DNA of 13,392 nt, from positions 1 through 13,392 of the forward strand of contig JAODNB010000353.1 in the NCBI GenBank assembly GCA_025464795.1, read 5' to 3'. Both the position numbers and the translations under genes were made by a program. Below, one piece after another: positions 1 through 7,367 of the stretch (positions are counted from its first letter, which is position 1; the number at the start of each line of letters is the position of its first letter). This stretch comes from Frankiales bacterium. Its GTDB lineage: Bacteria; Actinomycetota; Actinomycetes; Mycobacteriales; SCTD01. The notes beneath the pieces are model-generated. The model made no database searches. It was not told where the DNA came from and saw only the letters and a list, made by a program, of their open reading frames with translations.

Positions 1-1014
1 TCCGAGAGGTACGGCGAGAAGCTGGCCACGCCCGACACCTCGGTCGGCGACCTCATCGGTGACGTCGACCCGATCAAGGTCGCGGAGGGACGCACCCTCG
101 GGGACCCCGAGACCGTCCACTACGGCCTCGTGCCGCGCACCAACCGCGGCGTCTTCAGCATCAACGAGCTGCCTGACCTCGCCGAGCGGATCCAGGTGGC
201 GCTGCTCAACGTGCTCGAGGAGCGCGACATCCAGGTCCGCGGCTACACCCTGCGGCTGCCCCTGGACCTGCTGCTCATCGCGTCCGCGAACCCGGAGGAC
301 TACACCAACCGCGGGCGGATCATCACGCCGCTGAAGGACCGGTTCGGCGCCGAGGTCCGCACTCACTACCCGATCGACCTCGAGCACGAGCTCGAGCTGA
401 TCCGGCAGGAAGCGGTGCTGTCCTGGGGGCGCCCGGTCGACGTCCCCGCCCACCTTCTCGAGATCGTCGCCAGGTGGACGCGCCTCGTGCGCGAGTCCGC
501 CCAGGTGGACCAGCGCTCCGGTGTCTCCGCCCGCTTCGCTGTCGCCGCCGCCGAGACGCTGGCCGCCTCCGCTGTACGAAGGGCCGCCGTCACCGGTGAG
601 GCCGAGGCCGTCGCCCGGGTGTGCGACCTGCCGTCGATCGTCCCCGCGTCCCGCGGCAAGGTCGAGTTCGAAGCTGCCGAGGAGGGACGCGAGCTCGAGG
701 TGCTCGCCCACCTGCTGCGCAAAGCGACAGCCGACACCTTCCGGTCGTTGCTCGCCGGCGTCGACCTCACCGGTGTGCAGAGCCGCTTCGACGAGGGCGG
801 CATCCTCGAGACCGGCGACCTCGTACCCGCTGCGCAGCTGCTGGCCGACCTCGGCCCGGTCCCCGGGCTCGCGCAGATCCTCGAGCGCCTCGGCATCGAG
901 CAGGAGTCACCGGGTCAGGCCGCCGCCGCTCTCGAGTTCGCCCTCGAGGGACTGCACCTGAACCGCCGGCTGGCCAAGGACTCCGTGGGCAACCGGAGCG
1001 TCTACGGCCGATGA
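1..1014 (+). CDS. MoxR/magnesium-chelatase ChlI-like AAA+ ATPase, 3' part (5' end outside window)
   Basis: The reading frame is open from base 1, so the start and the Walker A region lie upstream; 337 residues are visible. Seen: a Walker-B-like segment GVFSINELPDL (codons from 148), a sensor-1-like segment LLLIASANPEDY, and the Arg-containing PLKDRFGA segment, followed by a helical lid domain. This is the pattern of the ChlI/MoxR branch of AAA+ proteins, close in style to the 'magnesium chelatase' family that includes Rv0958. Such ATPases hydrolyse ATP to remodel a partner, usually a VWA protein; one lies two genes downstream (1277-3223). The usual Walker B Asp is Asn here (codon 163-165), while the catalytic Glu is kept. 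The stop overlaps the next start as ATGA, implying translational coupling. True magnesium chelation for chlorophyll is unlikely without other pigment genes; the target is unknown. Confidence 0.88.
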   Translation, partial: SERYGEKLATPDTSVGDLIGDVDPIKVAEGRTLGDPETVHYGLVPRTNRGVFSINELPDLAERIQVALLNVLEERDIQVRGYTLRLPLDLLLIASANPEDYTNRGRIITPLKDRFGAEVRTHYPIDLEHELELIRQEAVLSWGRPVDVPAHLLEIVARWTRLVRESAQVDQRSGVSARFAVAAAETLAASAVRRAAVTGEAEAVARVCDLPSIVPASRGKVEFEAAEEGRELEVLAHLLRKATADTFRSLLAGVDLTGVQSRFDEGGILETGDLVPAAQLLADLGPVPGLAQILERLGIEQESPGQAAAALEFALEGLHLNRRLAKDSVGNRSVYGR

Positions 1015-1280
1015 AGGAACCCGTCCCGCTCGGCGTGCCCGACACCTACGCCCTCCGGCGGCGGGTGCTCCTGACCGCGTTCCTCGGCCTGCTGCTGTTC
1101 TTCGCCACGTCGTATGCCATCGCCTGGCTCGAGATCGACGATGCCTGGCTGCTCATCGCCCTTGCGCTGATCTACCTGCTGGTCATCCGCCCGCTGATGC
1201 GGCCTGTCCGTGAGGCCATCGCCCTGCGCCGGCGCCTCGCCTACGAGTCCTACCTCGACGAGAAGAAGCACCAGCAGTGA
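1011..1280 (+). CDS. Small two-helix membrane protein between ATPase and VWA genes
   Basis: This 89-residue protein was not recognised as a named family. Its ATG overlaps the upstream TGA (ATGA) and its own TGA overlaps the downstream GTG (GTGA), so it is embedded in the ATPase-VWA operon. Residues 1-18 are basic and soluble, about 19-39 and 45-63 are hydrophobic segments separated by an acidic loop (EIDDAW), and the tail is Arg-rich then charged, ending KKHQQ. Positive charge on both ends suggests both termini are cytoplasmic. A GGAG lies about 12-15 nt upstream of the ATG, a poor position, so coupling probably drives translation. Inference: it could tether the ATPase/VWA complex to the membrane. 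A longer same-frame reading that starts at 621 lies inside the ATPase gene and is not credible. Confidence 0.75.
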   Translation: MKEPVPLGVPDTYALRRRVLLTAFLGLLLFFATSYAIAWLEIDDAWLLIALALIYLLVIRPLMRPVREAIALRRRLAYESYLDEKKHQQ

Positions 1281-3223
1281 GCAGTGGCGCGTTCCGCTAC
1301 GGGGCGTGGGCTGGCGGGCGCGATCCGCTCGAGCCGCCGTTCGACGTCGCACAGGCGGTGGACGAGCTCGGCGAGCGGGTCCTCAACGGGCAGTCCCCTC
1401 GCCAGGCCCTGAGGGACTTGATGCGGCGCGGCACCGACGGGCTGCGGGGGCTCGAGGACCTCCGGCGGCAGGTCGCGCGACGCCAGAAGGAGGCCCGGCA
1501 AAAGGGTCGGCTCGACGGGACGCTCGAGGAGGTCAAGGCGCTGCTCGAGGAGGCCGTCGAGCTCGAGAAGCAGGCGCTGTTCCCTGACCCCTCGGACGCC
1601 GCCCGGCTCGCCGAGATGGAGCTCGACGGCCTGCCCCAGGACACCGCCCGCGCAGTGCAGCAGCTCAAGCCGTACCAGTGGAAGAGCCAGGAAGCGCGGG
1701 AGACCTACGACAAGATCGACGACCTGCTGCGGCGCGAGGTGCTCGACTCGCAGTTTCAGGGGATGAAGGACGCGCTCGAGAGCGCCAGTCCTGAGGACAT
1801 GCAGCGCATCAAGGACATGCTCGCGGACCTCAACACGATGCTGTCGAACGACGCCCAGGGCCTGCACACCCAGCAGGACTTCGAGGAGTTCATGGCCAAG
1901 CACGGGGAGCACTTCCCTTCGCAGCCAGGCACTCTGGAGGAGCTCGTCGACGACCTCGCTCGTCGCGCCGCCGCACAGCAGCGACTCATGGACTCCCTCA
2001 CCCCGCAGCAGCGCCAAGAGCTCGGCGAGCTGATGCAGGGCGCCATGGACATGGACATGCAGTCTCAGATGGCGCAGCTCGGCGACGCGCTTCGCAACGC
2101 GCGGCCCGACCTGCCGTGGGGCGGTCGGGAGCGGATGAGCGGCGAGCAGGGCATGGGGATGGGCGATGCGACGACCGCTCTCGAGGAGCTCGCCGACCTC
2201 GATGACCTCGAGGCCGCGCTGGGTCAGGACTACCCCGGCGCCTCGCTCGACGACATCGACGAGGAGGCCGTGCAGCGGGCCCTCGGTCGCGGCGCGCTCG
2301 ACGACATCCGCGCCCTGCAGCGGATCGAGAAGGAGCTGCAGCTCCAGGGCTACCTGACCCGCGACGCCAGCGGCAAGCTCGAGCTGTCACCGCGCGCCGT
2401 ACGCCGGCTCGGTGCGACCGCGCTGCGCAAGGTGTTCCACCAGCTGGATGCCAAGGGGCGAGGGAGCCACGACGTCCGGGACGCCGGCGCGGCCGGTGAC
2501 ATCACCGGGTCCTCACGGCGCTGGGAGTTCGGCGACGAGCAGCCCCTCGACGTTGTCCGCACCGTGCGCAACGCGGTCATGCGGTCAGGTCCCGTGAAGC
2601 TGCAGGTCGACGACTTCGAGGTCGTCGAGACCGAGCGCCGCACCACCGCCGCGGTCGCGCTGCTCGTCGACCTGAGCTTCTCGATGGAGCTGCGCGGGAC
2701 GTGGGCGGCCGCGAAGCAGACGTCGCTCGCGCTGCACTCGCTCGTCACGACGCAGTTCCCGCAGGACGCCATCGAGATCATCGGCTTCAGCGACTACGCG
2801 CAGGTGCTGAAGCCGGAGCAGCTCGCCGGCCTCGATCCCCAGCGGGTGCAGGGGACCAACCTGCAGCACGCCCTCATGCTCGCCGGGCGCTTCCTCGGCA
2901 AGCACCCGAACGCCGAGCCCGTCGTCCTGGTCGTCACGGACGGCGAGCCGACGGCCCACCTGACTCGGGACGGGTACGCGGACTTCTGCTGGCCGCCCTC
3001 GCACGAGACGACGACGCTGACCTTGGCGGAGGTGGAGCGGATCACGAGGCGCGGCGCGACCATCAACGTGTTCATGCTCGACGACGAGCCCAGGCTGGTC
3101 GCCTTCATCGAGCACCTGGCGGAGCGCAACGGCGGCCGCGTCTTCGCCGCCGACCCGGACCGGCTCGGCGAGTACGTCGTCAGCGACTACCTGCGCGCCC
3201 GACGCGGCCGCGCCCGCCACTGA
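1277..3223 (+). CDS. VWA-domain protein, partner of the AAA+ ATPase (648 aa)
   Basis: The GTG start overlaps the upstream TGA. The N-terminal two thirds is charged and mostly helical: long Glu/Arg/Lys-rich stretches around residues 60-130 and a Met-rich patch near 253-267. The C-terminal third is a von Willebrand factor A domain (about 455-640). The MIDAS metal site is complete: DLSFS (Asp465, Ser467, Ser469), Thr527 in GTNLQHA and Asp555 in VVTDGEP. Length and architecture match VWA proteins paired with ChlI/MoxR-like ATPases, such as Rv0959 (about 670 residues). In such pairs the VWA protein binds Mg2+ and recognises the substrate while the ATPase powers remodelling; this is family knowledge, not seen directly. 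No signal peptide or membrane helix is evident, so it is probably cytosolic, perhaps recruited by the small membrane protein encoded just upstream. Confidence 0.9.
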   Translation: MSSGAFRYGAWAGGRDPLEPPFDVAQAVDELGERVLNGQSPRQALRDLMRRGTDGLRGLEDLRRQVARRQKEARQKGRLDGTLEEVKALLEEAVELEKQALFPDPSDAARLAEMELDGLPQDTARAVQQLKPYQWKSQEARETYDKIDDLLRREVLDSQFQGMKDALESASPEDMQRIKDMLADLNTMLSNDAQGLHTQQDFEEFMAKHGEHFPSQPGTLEELVDDLARRAAAQQRLMDSLTPQQRQELGELMQGAMDMDMQSQMAQLGDALRNARPDLPWGGRERMSGEQGMGMGDATTALEELADLDDLEAALGQDYPGASLDDIDEEAVQRALGRGALDDIRALQRIEKELQLQGYLTRDASGKLELSPRAVRRLGATALRKVFHQLDAKGRGSHDVRDAGAAGDITGSSRRWEFGDEQPLDVVRTVRNAVMRSGPVKLQVDDFEVVETERRTTAAVALLVDLSFSMELRGTWAAAKQTSLALHSLVTTQFPQDAIEIIGFSDYAQVLKPEQLAGLDPQRVQGTNLQHALMLAGRFLGKHPNAEPVVLVVTDGEPTAHLTRDGYADFCWPPSHETTTLTLAEVERITRRGATINVFMLDDEPRLVAFIEHLAERNGGRVFAADPDRLGEYVVSDYLRARRGRARH

Positions 3224-3226
3224 ACG

Positions 3227-3691
3227 TCAGGCGAGGGTGACGTTGGTGCTGTCGGTCGGCTGGCAGACGCGACAGGCCTTCAGGGACCGCTCGGCCGCCT
3301 CGGCAGCCGTGACGTAGGAGACCTCCTCGCGACCGTCGACCAGCCGGCAGCCCGGCTTGTGGAAGCTGGACGTGCCGGCAGCGAACAAGCCGTTGGCATC
3401 GGCGGGCGCGCGGGTGGTGCCCCCCGCGGCGCTCTGGGCGTCGAGGATCTGCAGCAGCACGGCCTCCATCCGCTGCCGATCCTCCCGGGCGCTCTGGTTG
3501 ATCATGAGACCCGTGCCGAACACGACGAGTGCCAGCCCGACGAACCCGCCGGACAGCAGGTACGGGAACTGCGCGACGAGCGCGATCCGTCCGGCGGCGC
3601 CGTTGTAGCCGAGCCCGATGAAGAGCAGGCCCAGTCCCACGAAGGCGAACGCCAGGAGGCCGCCGAGCTTGCCGGGTGAGTAGCGGTTCAT
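3227..3691 (-). CDS. Two-helix membrane protein with Ada-like zinc-ribbon tail
   Basis: This 154-residue protein is the last gene of the Liv-type importer operon. Its ATG overlaps the livF stop (ATGA), with GGGAG 7 nt upstream as ribosome binding site. Seen: hydrophobic helices at about 9-29 and 44-64, a charged helix at 66-86 (SAREDRQRMEAVLLQILDAQ), a flexible linker, then FHKPGC (His111, Cys115) and ACRVCQP (Cys140, Cys143). The spacing H-x3-C...C-x2-C resembles the zinc site of the Ada DNA-repair N-domain (C-x3-C...C-x2-C), with His at the position of Ada's methyl-accepting Cys. The charge pattern suggests both ends face the cytoplasm, putting the ribbon inside the cell. Function is unknown; membership of the importer operon suggests an accessory or sensing role (inference). 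It ends 3 nt from the convergent VWA gene. Confidence 0.8.
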   Translation of the reverse strand: MNRYSPGKLGGLLAFAFVGLGLLFIGLGYNGAAGRIALVAQFPYLLSGGFVGLALVVFGTGLMINQSAREDRQRMEAVLLQILDAQSAAGGTTRAPADANGLFAAGTSSFHKPGCRLVDGREEVSYVTAAEAAERSLKACRVCQPTDSTNVTLA

Positions 3692-4419
3692 GTGGTGTCT
3701 CCCGAGGTTTCGCCGAGGTAGGTCTTGCGGAGGTCGCCGGACTTCTCCAGGTCGGAGCCCAGGCCGTCGTAGGTGATGGTGCCCTTCTCCATGATCAGGG
3801 CCTGGTCGGCGTAGGGCAGCACACCGACGTTCTGCTCGACGATCACCACGGTGGTGCCGTCGTCGTTGATCTGGCTCACGACCTGGAACACGGTCTGCGC
3901 CAGCTTCGGGGAGAGCCCGAGCGAGGCCTCGTCGATGAGGAGCACCCGCGGCCGCGACATCACGGCACGGCCGATGGCGAGCATCTGCTGCTCACCGCCG
4001 GACATGGTGCCGGCGAGCTGGTCCTTGCGCTCCTCGAGCCGCGGGAAGTACCCGAAGACTCGCTCGATCGTCTCGTCCGTGGCCTTCTTGCCGTCGGACT
4101 TGCGGGTCCACGCGCCGAGGCGCAGGTTGGTGAGCACCGACAGCGCCGGGAACACCCGACGTCCCTCCGGCGACAGACCGATCCCGGCGGCGACGACCTT
4201 CGGCGGTTCGAGGCCGGAGACCACCTTGCCGTCCAGCCGGATCTCGCCCGACCAGGTGGGCAGCAGCCCGGCGATCGCGTTCACCGTGGTGGTCTTGCCT
4301 GCCCCGTTCAGGCCGAACATGACCGCGGTCTGGCCCTCTTCCACGGCGAACGAGATCCCTTGCAGCACAGGCAGAGCGCCGTAACCGGTGCGGAGCTCCG
4401 AGATCTCCAGGAGGCTCAT
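3688..4419 (-). CDS. livF: Branched-chain amino acid-type ABC transporter ATPase LivF
   Basis: This 243-residue ABC ATPase has the usual LivF size. The ATG at 4419 (MSLLEISELRTGYG) overlaps the livG stop as ATGA and has AAGGA 6 nt upstream; the frame stays open further upstream but that part runs inside livG and is rejected. Motifs: Walker A GLNGAGKT (36-43, Leu where Pro is usual), signature MSGGE (139-143), Walker B VLLIDEAS with Glu164, and VEQNV in the H-loop region, where LivF proteins characteristically carry Gln/Asn instead of His. It should pair with LivG as the cytoplasmic ATPase heterodimer powering LivH/LivM. The substrate cannot be read from sequence; HAAT-family importers carry branched-chain or other amino acids, amides, urea or related compounds. 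Confidence 0.93.
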   Translation of the reverse strand: MSLLEISELRTGYGALPVLQGISFAVEEGQTAVMFGLNGAGKTTTVNAIAGLLPTWSGEIRLDGKVVSGLEPPKVVAAGIGLSPEGRRVFPALSVLTNLRLGAWTRKSDGKKATDETIERVFGYFPRLEERKDQLAGTMSGGEQQMLAIGRAVMSRPRVLLIDEASLGLSPKLAQTVFQVVSQINDDGTTVVIVEQNVGVLPYADQALIMEKGTITYDGLGSDLEKSGDLRKTYLGETSGDTT

Positions 4420-5324
4420 GACGGGTCCTTCTTCGCGCGGGATGCAGTCTTCTTCGCGGGTGCCTTCTTGGCCGGTGCCTTCTTCACGGCAGGCTTGTGG
4501 GCGAGCTGATCGTCCAGCGCCTCGTCCTCGGCGGTCTCGTGGGTCTGCGCGAGCGCCTCCGGGGCCTCGCCTCCCAGGTAGGCCGCAACCACCTCCGGGT
4601 GCGTTTGGATGACTGTGGGCTCGCCCTCCGCCAGGAGCTGCCCGAAGTTGAGCACGTAGACGTGGTCGCACACCGACAGCACCAGCGGCACGTGGTGCTC
4701 GATGAGCAGCATCGTGAGGCCGAAGGCCTTCCGGAGGTCCAGCAGCCGCTCTCCGAGCTGGTGCGACTCCTCGGGCCCCATGCCGGAGGAGGGCTCATCG
4801 AGCAGCAGGATGTCCGGCTCGGTGGCGAGGGCGCAGCCGAGCTCGAGGAGCTTCAGCGTGCCGTAAGACAGGCCGCCGACCCGAAGGTCGCGCACCTCCG
4901 TCAGACCGAGCAGCTCCAGGATCGCGTCGGACTTCTGCTCGAGCGCCCGCTCCTCCGCGGTGACCCGGGACCCGCCGAGCAGCCCGGCTCCTGCGTCGTA
5001 CCGGACCCGTGCGTGCTGGGCCGTCTTCAGGTTGTCGAGCACGGTCGAGCTCTTGACCATCCCGACGTTCTGGAAGGTGCGCCCGAAGCCCATCGCGGCC
5101 TTCTTGTGCGGCGGCGTCCGGGTGACGTCACGGCCGCGGTAGACCACCGAACCGGTGTCGGCGGTGTAGAAGCCGGTGATGCAGTTGAACGCCGTGGTCT
5201 TGCCGGCTCCGTTGGGGCCGATCAGCCCGACGATCTCGAACTCGTTGACCGTGAGGGTGAGGCCGGCGAGGGCCTGCAGCCCCCCGAACCGGATGGACAG
5301 GTCGGTGACCTCAAGCACGGACAC
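4416..5324 (-). CDS. livG: Branched-chain amino acid-type ABC transporter ATPase LivG with Lys/Ala/Pro-rich C-terminal tail
   Basis: This 302-residue protein is longer than typical LivG (about 255). The GTG at 5324 is chosen because GGAGGG sits 5 nt upstream; the gene overlaps livM by 14 nt. Motifs: Walker A GPNGAGKT (36-43), signature LSYGT (152-156; LSYGQ is usual), Walker B ILLLDEP with Glu177, H-loop His210, and the LivG-typical GFGRTFQNV (79-87). The conserved domain ends near residue 251 (AAYLGG). The remaining ~50 residues are an acidic stretch followed by a basic tail (281-299) built of repeated KKAPA units, resembling histone-H1-like tails. The tail is in frame with no stop or frameshift, so it looks genuine. 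It is the cytoplasmic ATPase partner of LivF. Confidence 0.92.
   Translation of the reverse strand: MSVLEVTDLSIRFGGLQALAGLTLTVNEFEIVGLIGPNGAGKTTAFNCITGFYTADTGSVVYRGRDVTRTPPHKKAAMGFGRTFQNVGMVKSSTVLDNLKTAQHARVRYDAGAGLLGGSRVTAEERALEQKSDAILELLGLTEVRDLRVGGLSYGTLKLLELGCALATEPDILLLDEPSSGMGPEESHQLGERLLDLRKAFGLTMLLIEHHVPLVLSVCDHVYVLNFGQLLAEGEPTVIQTHPEVVAAYLGGEAPEALAQTHETAEDEALDDQLAHKPAVKKAPAKKAPAKKTASRAKKDPS
4449..4484 (-). repeat. Short tandem repeat encoding KKAPA units in the LivG tail
   Basis: On the plus strand the sequence repeats the core gccttctt at short spacing, giving residues 281-292 of LivG as KKAPAKKAPAKK. More lysine codons follow at 297-299. The repeat is coding, imperfect at third positions, and specific to the C-terminal extension. 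Confidence 0.7.
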
Positions 5325-6390
5325 TGGAGCCCTCCACAGCCGCAGGGCCGGACTCGGCCGCCTCGTGGAGCTCGAACCTGTTGCCGGTCATCCAGCGGGA
5401 GAGCGGCCTCAGCTGACCGCCGATCCCACCGGGGTTGAACAGCAGGGTCTGCAGGAGCAGCAGCGACCCGATCAGGCTCGCCAGCGATCCCTTGTTCGCA
5501 CCGTAGTAGCCCTTGAGCAGCGGGATGTTCTCCACGACGTCCTTGACCCAGCCGATCCCGAACAGCCGGTCCAGCAGGTCGTTCAGGATCCCGAAGAACA
5601 CACCGGCGACGACGACGCCGAGCCGGTTCCCGAGGCCGCCGACGACGCAGAGCACGACGAACAGCAGCGCGAGCGCGAACCCTTGCGGGTCCTGGAAGTC
5701 CTTGTCCGAGTAGATCTCCGACCGGAAGGCGTACAGGCCCCCCGCCAGACCGGCGATCGCTCCGGAGAGCGCAAAGGCCAGCAGCTTGTACGAGGTGACG
5801 CCGATGCCGAAGGCCTCCGCGACGCGCTCGTTCTCCTTGATGGCCAGCAGCGCACGTCCGGTCTTGCTCGCGGTCAGCCGGTAGTCGAGGTAGTAGACGG
5901 CGAGCAGGACGACGACGCAGACGAGGTACCAGTCGCCGTTGCCGGAGAAGTAGGGCGGCCGCACCAGCTGCACGCCGGAGTTGTTGTTGGTCAACGAGGG
6001 CAGGGCGAACAGCGAGGTCGCGATCGCCGAGCCGAAGACCAGCGTGATGAGGGACAGGTAGAGGCCCGTGATGCGCAGCGCCACGAGGCCCAGCACGATC
6101 GCCACGGCTGCCGAGGCCAGGACGCCGAGCGCGATGCCGACGTAGCTCGGAAGGTCAGCCTGCGCGACGACGTTCGCGGTCACGAGCGCACCGAGGCCGA
6201 GGAACCCCTGGTGCCCCAGCGACAGCTGCCCGGTGTAGCCCACGACGATGTTCAGCGACAGGCCCATCATCGCGTAGATGGCACCGAGCGAGCAGAACTT
6301 CGCGAAGTCCGTGGTGAACCACGGCAGGAACAGCACGATGCCCAGGACCAGGTAGGCCCCGCCCCGGGCCGTGATGCCGGCCCGGGTCAT
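5311..6390 (-). CDS. livM: Branched-chain amino acid-type ABC transporter permease LivM
   Basis: This 359-residue permease starts with ATG at 6390, overlapping the livH stop (ATGA); a longer upstream reading is antiparallel-free but lies within livH and is rejected. It is almost entirely hydrophobic segments, with the LivM-typical GYTGQLSLGH (51-60) and a cytoplasmic EAA-like coupling loop GRALLAIKENERVAEAFGI (about 178-196) that would contact the ATPases. The C-terminus (331-359) is a short hydrophilic tail. Its 3' end overlaps livG by 14 nt and contains the livG ribosome binding site. It should form the membrane channel with LivH for solute delivered by the upstream-encoded binding protein. 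Confidence 0.93.
   Translation of the reverse strand: MTRAGITARGGAYLVLGIVLFLPWFTTDFAKFCSLGAIYAMMGLSLNIVVGYTGQLSLGHQGFLGLGALVTANVVAQADLPSYVGIALGVLASAAVAIVLGLVALRITGLYLSLITLVFGSAIATSLFALPSLTNNNSGVQLVRPPYFSGNGDWYLVCVVVLLAVYYLDYRLTASKTGRALLAIKENERVAEAFGIGVTSYKLLAFALSGAIAGLAGGLYAFRSEIYSDKDFQDPQGFALALLFVVLCVVGGLGNRLGVVVAGVFFGILNDLLDRLFGIGWVKDVVENIPLLKGYYGANKGSLASLIGSLLLLQTLLFNPGGIGGQLRPLSRWMTGNRFELHEAAESGPAAVEGSSVRA
5330..5335 (-). promoter_or_regulatory. livG ribosome binding site inside livM
   Basis: GGAGGG on the minus strand lies 5 nt before the GTG at 5324, within the last codons of livM. It decides the livG start over a second GTG two codons downstream. Confidence 0.7.
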
Positions 6391-7367
6391 GCCTCGGACC
6401 CGAGCAGTCCGGTCGGCTTCACCAGGAGCACCAGTAGGAGGACGAGGCCCACGACCACCGACTGGGAGCCTCGGAAGTCCACGTTCGCAGCCGCGAACGT
6501 CTGGATCAGGCCCACGAGCATCCCGCCGAGGAACGCTCCCGGCAGGCTCGTGATGCCGCCCAGGACGGCAGCGGTGATGCCGCCGACCAGTGCCGTACCG
6601 GTGACGATGCCGGGGCCGACGAGGGTGCTCTGCAGGGCGAGCAGTCCCGCGACCGAGCCCAGGAAGCCGGCGAGGGTCCAGGTCAGCAGCGACACCCGGC
6701 TCACGCTGATGCCGACGGCCTGCGCGGCGGTCGGCTCCTGGCTGACGGCCAGGATGGCGGTGCCCTGCCTGCTGTAGCGGAAGAACGCGACGGCGCCGAG
6801 GGCGAGCGCCACCAGCACGATCAGGGTGAGCACCTGAGCCCACGACACGTTGTAGCCCGCGAAGCCCACCCGGAACGAGGGGTCCTTGAGGTCGGTGACC
6901 GCCCCCTGCTTCGGGTCGTTGAAGGCCGGCAGCGTGTCGCCCTGCGGGAACGCCAGGCTCTCGATCGCGATGAGGGTGAGAAGCACCCCGACGGTCCCGA
7001 CGACCAGGATGACCTTGGGCCGGTTGAACAGCGGCCGGATGACCAGCCGCTCGGTGGCCACCGCAGTCAGCGTCCCGATGAGCACGCCGACGACGGCCGC
7101 CACGGCGTAGGGCATGTGCCAGCTGATCCCGAACAGCCGACCGTTCAGCGCGAGCAGCGTGCAGAGGCCGGCGATCGTGCCGAACTCCGCCTGCGCGAAG
7201 TTGAAGATCCGGTTGCTCTTGTAGAGCAGCACGAGGCCCAGGCCGATGAGGCCGTAGATCGCCCCCTGGACGATGCCCAGGATGAGCGGCTGACCGATCT
7301 TGAGCTGGGTGTCGAAGGCGAGCGGGACGGCCGTCGTGGCGGCGTGCCCGAGGAGCGCGACGCTCAC
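6387..7367 (-). CDS. livH: Branched-chain amino acid-type ABC transporter permease LivH
   Basis: The chosen GTG at 7367 overlaps the stop of the binding-protein gene (GTGA), giving 326 residues; the 80 residues that could be read further upstream lie inside the binding-protein gene and are Gln/Arg/Pro-rich noise. No good Shine-Dalgarno is visible, so translational coupling is likely. Seen: multiple hydrophobic segments, the LivH-typical stretch GLGLVLLYKSNRIFNFAQAEFGT (about 42-64), and an EAA-like loop RQGTAILAVSQEPTAAQAVG (about 200-219) for ATPase contact. The partner permease LivM follows with ATGA overlap. An extended hydrophilic segment (about 138-172, containing PQGDTLPAF and DPKQGA) is a probable extracytoplasmic loop. 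Confidence 0.93.
   Translation of the reverse strand: MSVALLGHAATTAVPLAFDTQLKIGQPLILGIVQGAIYGLIGLGLVLLYKSNRIFNFAQAEFGTIAGLCTLLALNGRLFGISWHMPYAVAAVVGVLIGTLTAVATERLVIRPLFNRPKVILVVGTVGVLLTLIAIESLAFPQGDTLPAFNDPKQGAVTDLKDPSFRVGFAGYNVSWAQVLTLIVLVALALGAVAFFRYSRQGTAILAVSQEPTAAQAVGISVSRVSLLTWTLAGFLGSVAGLLALQSTLVGPGIVTGTALVGGITAAVLGGITSLPGAFLGGMLVGLIQTFAAANVDFRGSQSVVVGLVLLLVLLVKPTGLLGSEA

Noticed and set aside
1250..2017. A 255-residue open frame on the minus strand inside the VWA gene
   Set aside because: Leu/Val/Glu-rich reverse reading of a helical coding region; it has no recognisable domain, and the plus-strand gene has a complete MIDAS.
1..3223. ATPase plus VWA pair as a genuine magnesium chelatase for chlorophyll or cobalt chelatase for cobalamin
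   Set aside because: No large ChlH/CobN-type subunit or tetrapyrrole gene is visible in the window, and the pair's layout fits the broader actinobacterial ATPase-VWA family better.
4420..4671. In-frame upstream extension of livF
   Set aside because: The extra residues are Arg/Pro/Gly-rich and lie inside livG; the ATG at 4419 begins the conserved ABC domain with a ribosome binding site and ATGA overlap.
5176..6777. A 533-residue open frame on the plus strand, opposite livG/livM/livH
   Set aside because: It is antisense to strongly recognisable permeases, is rich in Asp/Glu/Arg/Gln without any domain pattern, and is a typical high-GC shadow.
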